Positions 1 to 6,500 of a stretch of 9,657 nucleotides of DNA are shown here, in pieces. This DNA comes from CALSMU01 sp963926405 (GTDB lineage Bacteria; Bacteroidota; Bacteroidia; Flavobacteriales_D; Parvicellaceae), in the NCBI GenBank assembly GCA_963926405.1, contig CAWUXI010000015.1, positions 1-9,657 of the forward strand. The letters run 5' to 3'. Numbering within the stretch: position 1 is the first letter of the stretch; each line of letters opens with the position of its first letter. Position numbers and translations under genes: made by a program. The notes beneath the pieces were generated by a model that did no database searches, was not told the origin of the DNA, and saw only the letters and a program-made list of their open reading frames with translations.

Positions 1-1889
1 ACTTTACGCAATATTCTACTGGAGCTTTGAGCTATAACTGGAATTTCGATGATGGTAATTTTTCAAGTATATATAGTCCTACGCATACATACACCAACCC
101 TGGTAATTATATAGTTTCTCTTGCAATAAATGATGGGTGTAGCTATGATACTGCATTTCAGTCCATTACAGTACATCCAGTTCCGACGGCTCTTTTTACA
201 ACACTTAATGATACACTTTGTGGTGTTCAAACTTTCTCCTTTATTAATCAGTCTCTCGGAATATATAGTTCTTATTGGGATTTTGGAGATGGGAATTCTT
301 CAACTTTAACCGATCCTGTTCATTCGTATTCTTCTCCAGGAATTTATAATGTTACATTAACGATTACAGAACTTGTTAATGGATGTGAGAATAGCTATAC
401 CGATCAGGTAGTTTCTTTAATAGTTCCTGTTGCAAGTATTTCATCAAGTCCTGCATACGGATGTATGCCTTTGTTTGTTGATTTTATTAATAATTCCACA
501 AATGCTCAATATTATTCATGGAATTTTGGAGATGGGAACACTTCAAATAACTCAAATCCTGTAAATACTTATTTAAATGCGGGGAACTATTATATTACAT
601 TGATAGCTCAAAATACAAATGGTTGTAATGATACTGCATCAATGAATATAGATGTATATCCAATACCTGTTGCAGATTTCAGTATGGCATATAATGATTC
701 TTGTGTCCTACCCGCTTCAGTTTCATTTACTAATAATTCTACTGGAGCTATTAACTATAATTGGGTTTTTGGAGATGGTGGAACAGCTGTTTCTACAGGT
801 CCTGTTCATTATTATCAAATTGATGGTCAATACAGTGTGCAACTTACCGCAGAGAATAGCTATGGGTGTGTTGACTCTATAAATGATATTGTAATTATTG
901 ATCCAATACCAATAATAAGTTTTACTACATCTCCTCTTTTTGGATGTGTTCCTTTAGTAGTTGATTTTACCAATACATCACAAAATGGAAATTTTTATAA
1001 TTGGGATTTTGGTGATGGCAATGTGTCAACATTACCCAATGTGTCCAATAGTTACACAGATCCAGGTTATTATTTAGCTACATTAACAGGAGAAGATTTA
1101 AATGGATGTAGCGCTTCATCTTCAGTAATTATAACGGTATATCCTGAGCCTGTTGCAGATTTTACTTATGTTAATTCTGATCCATGTTACCCTCCTGTTT
1201 CTGTTGACTTCACAAATACTTCTACAGGCGCTACTAACTATTCATGGGATCTTGATCTAGGTCCACTTGTTAGTCTTACCCATCCTAGCATTGTTTATAG
1301 TTTAGCGGGCAATTACAACATTGAATTAATAGCTACAAGCGCCTATGGATGTGTTGATACGGCACAGACTAGTATAGGTGTTTATGACACCCCTATTGCT
1401 TCTTTTTTTCTACCTAATGATACAATTTGTTTAAGAGATTCTGTTTTTCTGACTTCCCAAAGCTCTTATGCAGATTCATTGGTGTGGGATTTTGGCAATG
1501 GCGACCAGGCTTATGGCAACGACACTTCATACTATTATGAAAACCCAGGATCTTATCCAATAACTTTATATGCTTATAATACTATTGGAGGGTGTTCTGA
1601 TGCTTTAACCCTTAATTCGAATTTTGTTGTATTGCCTTCACCAATTGCGGATTTCTACTTTGAAGATACCTATGGTGAGAACCCCTATAGTGGAAGACTA
1701 GAGTTTTTTAATCAATCCATGTTCGCAGATTCGTATTTCTGGGATTATGAAGGTTGGGGTTCCTCAACTGTAGAAAACCCGATTTATTATTATCAATATC
1801 CTGTGGAAGGAACTTATACATATACTCTTTATGCGTATAATGACAATGGATGTTTAGATAGTATGATTCAGGAGCTGACCGTAACCTTT
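1..1889 (+). repeat. Tandem array of eight PKD-like domain repeats (first one partial)
   Basis: These are protein-level tandem repeats of about 80-85 codons. Approximate units are 1-173, 174-428, 429-659, 663-902, 903-1142, 1143-1382, 1389-1634 and 1638-1889. Units 2-5 keep a good W-x-F-G-D-G core. Unit 1 has WNFDDG, unit 7 has WDFGNG, unit 6 is altered to WDLDLG and unit 8 to WDYEGW. Units 2-7 each carry two cysteines 54-55 residues apart, and the cysteine-to-cysteine gap across unit borders is 26-27 residues. Some DNA similarity survives between units (for example tctactggagc near 17-27 and 737-747), which suggests origin by duplication followed by divergence. PKD repeats generally act as rigid extracellular spacers or binding modules. 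Confidence 0.88.
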
Positions 1890-2225
1890 GACAAAGGATT
1901 ATTTATTCCTAATGCAATGTATCCAAGCCATTCTGTTTTTAAAGTTGCTAATTTTATGCCGCAAGGCATCGGGTTAAAAGAATTTCACATAATGATTTTT
2001 GATACATATGGGAATTTTATTTGGGAAAGTAATGAGTTGGATGATGAGGAAGGAATACCTTTAGGATTTTGGGATGGAACTTTAAAAGGAGTTCCATTGA
2101 AAGAAGATGTTTATGTATGGAAAGTTACAAAAGCCGTATTTAAGGACAATAGTTTTTGGAAAGGTAAAGAATATCCAGAGGAAAATAAAACAACCTATAC
2201 AGGCACTATTACATTGATTAGATGA
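1..2225 (+). CDS. PKD-repeat surface protein with CHU_C/type B T9SS sorting domain (5' end missing)
   Basis: This is the 3' part of a large secreted adhesin-like protein. The first complete codon in frame starts at position 3. The frame is open to the left edge and already reads PKD sequence, so the TTG at 27 is internal and the true start lies outside the window. Numbering residues from that TTG, eight PKD-like units are visible up to about residue 621, each with a W-x-F-G-D-G-like core (for example at 84-89, 165-170, 246-251 and 326-331) and a G-x-Y-x-V/I-x-L strand near its end. Residues 623-732 form the C-terminal domain: IPNA at 627-630, GLKEFHIMIFDTYGNFIWES near 649-668, FWDGT at 681-685, and a TGTITLIR ending. 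This resembles the gliding-motility-associated CHU_C family, which directs export through T9SS and surface attachment. The 3' end overlaps a PorP/SprF gene, the usual partner of such proteins. Ligand and exact role are unknown; adhesion, gliding or biofilm are inferred from the family. Confidence 0.9.
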   Translation, partial: FTQYSTGALSYNWNFDDGNFSSIYSPTHTYTNPGNYIVSLAINDGCSYDTAFQSITVHPVPTALFTTLNDTLCGVQTFSFINQSLGIYSSYWDFGDGNSSTLTDPVHSYSSPGIYNVTLTITELVNGCENSYTDQVVSLIVPVASISSSPAYGCMPLFVDFINNSTNAQYYSWNFGDGNTSNNSNPVNTYLNAGNYYITLIAQNTNGCNDTASMNIDVYPIPVADFSMAYNDSCVLPASVSFTNNSTGAINYNWVFGDGGTAVSTGPVHYYQIDGQYSVQLTAENSYGCVDSINDIVIIDPIPIISFTTSPLFGCVPLVVDFTNTSQNGNFYNWDFGDGNVSTLPNVSNSYTDPGYYLATLTGEDLNGCSASSSVIITVYPEPVADFTYVNSDPCYPPVSVDFTNTSTGATNYSWDLDLGPLVSLTHPSIVYSLAGNYNIELIATSAYGCVDTAQTSIGVYDTPIASFFLPNDTICLRDSVFLTSQSSYADSLVWDFGNGDQAYGNDTSYYYENPGSYPITLYAYNTIGGCSDALTLNSNFVVLPSPIADFYFEDTYGENPYSGRLEFFNQSMFADSYFWDYEGWGSSTVENPIYYYQYPVEGTYTYTLYAYNDNGCLDSMIQELTVTFDKGLFIPNAMYPSHSVFKVANFMPQGIGLKEFHIMIFDTYGNFIWESNELDDEEGIPLGFWDGTLKGVPLKEDVYVWKVTKAVFKDNSFWKGKEYPEENKTTYTGTITLIR
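1893..2222 (+). other. CHU_C-type (type B) T9SS C-terminal sorting domain of the PKD protein
   Basis: This is the last ~110 residues of the PKD protein. The order of motifs is IPNA, a loop, GLKEF.I.IFDTYGN.IWES, then FWDGT.KG.PL..DVYVWKV and a final TGTITLIR strand. It fits the IPNA/GLKE variant of the gliding-motility-associated C-terminal domain. It lacks the PNGDGxND loop found in the commonest form, and it has a charged insertion (LDDEEG) before the FWDGT motif. Type B domains of this kind are known to require T9SS, and in studied cases a PorP/SprF-like protein as well, which fits the next gene. The assignment rests on motif recognition, not on a profile search. Confidence 0.82.
2222..2225 (+). 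promoter_or_regulatory. ATGA start-stop overlap coupling the PKD adhesin and PorP/SprF genes
   Basis: The ATG of the PorP/SprF gene (2222-2224) overlaps the TGA stop of the upstream gene (2223-2225) by the ATGA arrangement. With no intergenic space and no separate promoter visible, the downstream gene is most likely on the same mRNA and translated by re-initiation. This supports balanced production of the secreted protein and its outer membrane partner. Confidence 0.8.
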
Positions 2226-3358
2226 TAAAAAAGATAACATATCTAATTTTATTATTGCTTCAGTGCAATTTCATTTGGGGTCAAGATCCTATATACAGTC
2301 AATTTACGTATGACCCTATATATTTGAATCCGGGTTTAGCTGGGATAAACAATAATTATAAATTATCAGTGCATGAGCGTCTTCAATGGTCGAGAATACC
2401 AAGCCAATTTAATACAACAACGGTAGCTTTTGATTCTTGGCAGGACTTCAATAACTTTGGTGTGTCAGCGCTTTATACAAAAAACAATGAAGGGGAAGGT
2501 TCTTTGAAAACTTCCACTTATTCAGTGGGTGGAGCATATCGATTGTTTGATAAAAACCAAAGCCCATTAAAGTTTCAAATGGGTGCTCAATATCATCATA
2601 TAACAAAAAGAATAGATTGGTCAAAATTAGTTTTTAGTGACGAATTGGATCCAATACATGGAGATGTTTTTGCTTCATCTTTCAGTCCTCCAACTTGGAA
2701 TAGTTATAAGTTTAACAACTTTTCTGTGGGAGCAGTTCTAATTTATAGATTAATTGAAGGTAAAACAAGATTTAGAAGGAGGCCCCTTAAGATGAGTCTT
2801 GATACCGAATTTGGTTTTGCTATTCATCATTTAATTCAACGGGAAGATGGGTTTATTTATAAAGAGAATTTATTGCCGATAAAATATACTGGGCATGGTA
2901 GTGTTTTATTTGTGAAAAGAAATAAAAGGGGACCATCTACTGCTATTAAGAATAAACTAATGTATCAAGAACAGGGAGGGATGAAGACCTTGCAATATGG
3001 GATAGAAGGAATGATGTACCCTTTTCATTTTGGTGCTTTTTATAGGCATCAAGTTTCTTCCATTAATAGTGTATTTAATAAAAAAGAATCCTACGGTTTT
3101 ATGTTAGGCTATAGAAAATTAATAGGTTCTAATTTGGCGTTCACATTTTCTTATAGTCGCGATTTGACAGCTTCTAAGCTTAATTACTCTACGAATGGAA
3201 TTAATGAATTAATTTTAATTATTGAATCAGTTTCAGGAGGATTATTTTCAGGTAAGTTGGCTGAAAAAAGAAAGGATAAGGCGAAGAATCGACAAATCCC
3301 ATGTTACGATAAGTTTAAGACTCAACCGGGAACGGCTACTCCTATGGGGGATTTGTAG
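2222..3358 (+). CDS. PorP/SprF family type IX secretion system outer membrane protein
   Basis: This 378-residue protein is likely an outer membrane beta-barrel of the PorP/SprF family. Residues 1-20 are a signal peptide (MIKK, a run of leucines, then IWG before Q21). The mature protein starts with the family hallmark DPIYSQF..DPIYLNPGLAG (residues 22-41), followed by LSVHERLQW. Alternating hydrophobic and polar segments with YGFMLGYRK, FTFSYSRDL and ILIIES strands (290-336) fit a barrel. The lysine-rich tail (346-378, with IPCYDKF) lies after the last strand; similar basic, cysteine-containing tails occur in this family. Length is slightly above the ~300-350 typical of the family. SprF of Flavobacterium johnsoniae is needed for surface delivery of the adhesin SprB, and type B substrates are commonly paired with such a gene. 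The four-base overlap with the PKD gene implies that the PKD protein is its client. A cysteine at residue 15 is not in a proper lipobox, so I do not call a lipoprotein. I give no symbol because many paralogues occur per genome. Confidence 0.9.
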   Translation: MIKKITYLILLLLQCNFIWGQDPIYSQFTYDPIYLNPGLAGINNNYKLSVHERLQWSRIPSQFNTTTVAFDSWQDFNNFGVSALYTKNNEGEGSLKTSTYSVGGAYRLFDKNQSPLKFQMGAQYHHITKRIDWSKLVFSDELDPIHGDVFASSFSPPTWNSYKFNNFSVGAVLIYRLIEGKTRFRRRPLKMSLDTEFGFAIHHLIQREDGFIYKENLLPIKYTGHGSVLFVKRNKRGPSTAIKNKLMYQEQGGMKTLQYGIEGMMYPFHFGAFYRHQVSSINSVFNKKESYGFMLGYRKLIGSNLAFTFSYSRDLTASKLNYSTNGINELILIIESVSGGLFSGKLAEKRKDKAKNRQIPCYDKFKTQPGTATPMGDL

Positions 3359-3369
3359 GCTAACATAAA

Positions 3370-3406
3370 AAAGTCCAATGAGTTTTACTCATTGGACTTT
3401 GCTTTC
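3370..3406. terminator. Bidirectional rho-independent terminator between converging genes
   Basis: AAAGTCCAATGAGT (3370-3383) and ACTCATTGGACTTT (3387-3400) are exact reverse complements: a 14-bp perfect stem around a TTT loop. On the + strand it is followed by a pyrimidine-rich tract (gctttctt). On the - strand it is followed by six T residues, from the A run at 3366-3371 that overlaps the stem base. It starts 11 bases after the PorP/SprF stop and lies about 100 bases past the stop of the protease gene. It can therefore end the rightward adhesin-PorP transcript and the leftward protease transcript. Confidence 0.88.
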
Positions 3407-3483
3407 TTCGTGACCTTGACGGGAGCAAAATCAAACCATATTCTGAAAGTCTTGATGGCTTTGAAAGCATTGGAATAGTTTAT
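3385..3483 (-). other. Intergenic 33-codon open frame, possible remnant of a lost gene (uncertain)
   Basis: The 145-base gap between the PorP/SprF and protease genes holds the terminator and, on the - strand, a 33-codon stop-to-stop frame. It reads INYSNAFKAIKT, FRIWFDFAPVKV and TKKAKSNE, ending in a TAA inside the terminator loop. It has no ATG, GTG or TTG start, so it is not a gene as it stands. The basic, protein-like composition resembles the C-terminal tail of some longer protein, possibly a transposase, but I cannot name a family. Chance is a fair alternative for a frame this short. Confidence 0.2.
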
Positions 3484-3503
3484 TTAATCAGACAAAGAAA
3501 CAA

Positions 3504-6500
3504 CTACTCCCTCACTACCCTAACCATTTCAGTTATATCTCCATAACTTACCTTAAGAACATAGATTCCTTTGGCGTGTTTTTTAAGAGATACTTTGGTG
3601 TTTGTAGTGGTTTCTAACAACCTTCCTTGTAAGTCATATACGGAAACATTAACAGGGCCATTATAACCTTTTATATCGATGGTTATTTGGTCTTGGGTTG
3701 GGTTAGGGTAAATTGTTAAGTTACTGTTCATTACTTCTACTATACCTGTACATTCTTCAACTGCAATAGTTAATGTATCTCTACCCACACAACCTGTAGT
3801 TGGGTCTGTATAACTATAAACCACATCATGTGAACCTACTCCTGCAACGGGTGGATAAAAACGATTATCAGTTACGCCATTTCCTGAAAACACACCTCCA
3901 GATGGAGACCCAGAAAGGGCTACATCTTCCCAATTTACACAGACAGAATCTTCAGCTGCTATTGAAACTACAGCTGGAGAGGGTGTAACTGTAACTAATA
4001 TATCGTCTGTATTCGAACAGCCATTAACATCAGCACCTGTTACATTATAAGTTGTGGTAGTGGCTGCGTTAAATGCAACACCATCAATTACTCCATTATC
4101 CCAAGTATATGAACTTGCTCCTGTACCTGATACTATTACTTGATTTCCTTCACAAACTGTCTGGTCTGCTCCTGCACCTACAGTTGGAAGTGGATTTACC
4201 ATTACATCTACTTGACCTGAATTTTCACAACCATTCCCATCGGCACCTGTTACCGTATAGGTAGTGCTCGCTATAGGGGAAACAGTAACACTTGAACCGC
4301 TACCTACCCCATTGCTCCATGCGTAACTGGAAGCTCCAGTAGCAGTCAATGTAGCATCATCACCTAAGCAAATGGAAACATTTCCACTAGTACCTATAAC
4401 AACAACCGGGTTTTCAATTACGTCCACAAGTGTTTCAGATGAAACACATCCGGATGGGTCTGTGTAATAAACTGAATAGCCACCTGCGACATTCACAGAA
4501 ATCGTTTGACTCATTTCATTCGTTGACCAGCTATTACCAAAAGTATAAGAAGAAGTCAGGTCAACTGACTGCCCCTGACAAATATTGATAGTGTTTCCCT
4601 GAATAATGGTAGGTGCAGCAGGAGGGTTCGTGTCAATTATAGTAGCAAAAATATCTTGAGCAACACATCCATTGATATCAGTAAAAGAGAAAGTGTATGT
4701 TCCTATCCCAAGACCGCTGGCTGCGTATGGCAAAGTTATATTATTAGCATTGCCTGCAAGAGGCCCAGTCCAGATAAGGTTCCCAGTACCTCCTGATCCA
4801 ATAGTAATAATACCATCCGATACGGAACAGGAAGAAGGGTTCTGTGAAGAGGACAAACTAATCGTAGGATTAGGATTTACTATAATACTGACTTGATCAA
4901 CATTAATACAACCATCCGCGCTCGACCCTGTTACTTCATAAGTTACTGATGAAGAAGGGCTAACAGTTACGTTTACTCCGTTCCCGGCACCATTATCCCA
5001 ATTATATGATGATGCTCCAGAGGCAGTGAGGTCTAATGATTCTCCTGAACAAGTATTTGTTAAGCTAGCGCTTGCAACAACATTCGGTAAAGAGTTTACC
5101 GTGATAGTTTGAGAATAAGTATCACTTCCATATGCATTTGTCACGGTCAGAAATACGGTATAAGTACCACTTGCAAAATAATTATAAGTTGGATTCTCAA
5201 GATTACTTGTTCCCACAGCATCTCCAAAGTCCCAGGCCCAAGATGTTGGGCTTCCTGCTGAATTATCCGTGAAGTTAACATCCTCACCAAAACATAGGTT
5301 AGGATTTGCAGAATAATTCGCCACTGGAGGGTTATTCAGTTGGTTACCATCGATATTGATGTTATCTATGAATAAGTTATTCCCGGCAATACCGTTATTG
5401 AAACTTTCAAAACGAACAACCACCGAAGACTGACCGTCATAAGCAGAAAGGTCAATCGTAAAACAGTCAGCACCAACTGTACCTGTGCACCAGTCTCCTA
5501 CTACAGGGATGAATTCCGCCGTATTTGTGTATGCTGTTGCCAGAGATCCTGTACCGTCCTCTGCATAGCCAGCTATTCTATCAAACGTGTTACCACAATC
5601 TGCAGAAACAAGCAACACCAAGGAGTCTACAGAGCTCGCATTGTACCTTCTAAAAGCATGATCAAAGGTCATACTAACATTGGTGTAATTTGAAAAATCT
5701 AACGGTGGAGTTTGCATCCCATCTCTTTCAAATCCATTTCCATAATTATATAAATCCATTTTTGCTGCTTTATCTCCTGCAGCACTTCCCGCAACCGTCA
5801 AAATTTCCCACGTTATTCCGTTATCAGGGTTTGTAATTGTCCATGAATTAGTATTAAACGTATTCGATTCAAAATCTTCACTGAAAGGGAGTGGCTGAGA
5901 ACCGGTAAAGAGAGTGAAATTCTCATTACTTTGATCATTTAACAAATTCAGATCTGCAGCTGCATTGGGCAGGTCAGTATAAGCTGTAAATGTGTATGTT
6001 CCAGTAGTAACGGCCATATTTGGCAAGTTGACTGCAACACTTGCACCTTGGATCAAACTTCCTGTCCATGAGTAAGTCTGGTTGGGGCCACCGTAACCAT
6101 AAACGATATCAACCGATGTAAGTGTTGATGAACCATAATTATTTAGCTGAACTACCGGATCTATTGATGAATTACAGATTGTACCAGATGGAAAAGAAAT
6201 ACCACTTAAACCCGCATCAAGTGACAGGTTAGATGTGATGCAAAAATTATGGCTTGTTTGGCTACCAAAATCACCGTTCGGAGCGGTCATCTGGAATAGA
6301 TTAGCTCCAGTTTGATCTTCCATGAAATAATTTCCATCAACTGTACAGGTCCATTGAGAACCATAAAGTCCATCTCCATAAGAATCATTAATAATAAAAA
6401 CATAACATCCAGAAGCTAAGCATACATTTTCAACGTTTGTTGCTCCCCCAGTAACATCTGCATAAGGACCTCCCGACGCCATAGTGTTTCCAGAACCATC

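Noticed and set aside
27..29. TTG at 27 as the start of the PKD protein
   Set aside because: The frame is open to the left edge and the upstream codons (FTQYSTGA) read as part of the same PKD unit, so the gene enters from outside the window.
652..882. Open frame of 76 codons on the + strand inside the PKD gene
   Set aside because: It is out of frame with a strong protein-coding gene with clear domains, and its product is a composition artefact rich in isoleucine and leucine.
2264..2266. Cysteine 15 of the PorP/SprF protein as a lipoprotein attachment site
   Set aside because: The preceding residues are LLQ rather than a lipobox, and cleavage after the IWG at residue 20 fits the family better.
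3800..4896. Several short + strand frames opposite the protease tail
   Set aside because: They arise from the repetitive, proline- and leucine-biased complement of the Ig-like repeats, and are shadows of the real gene.
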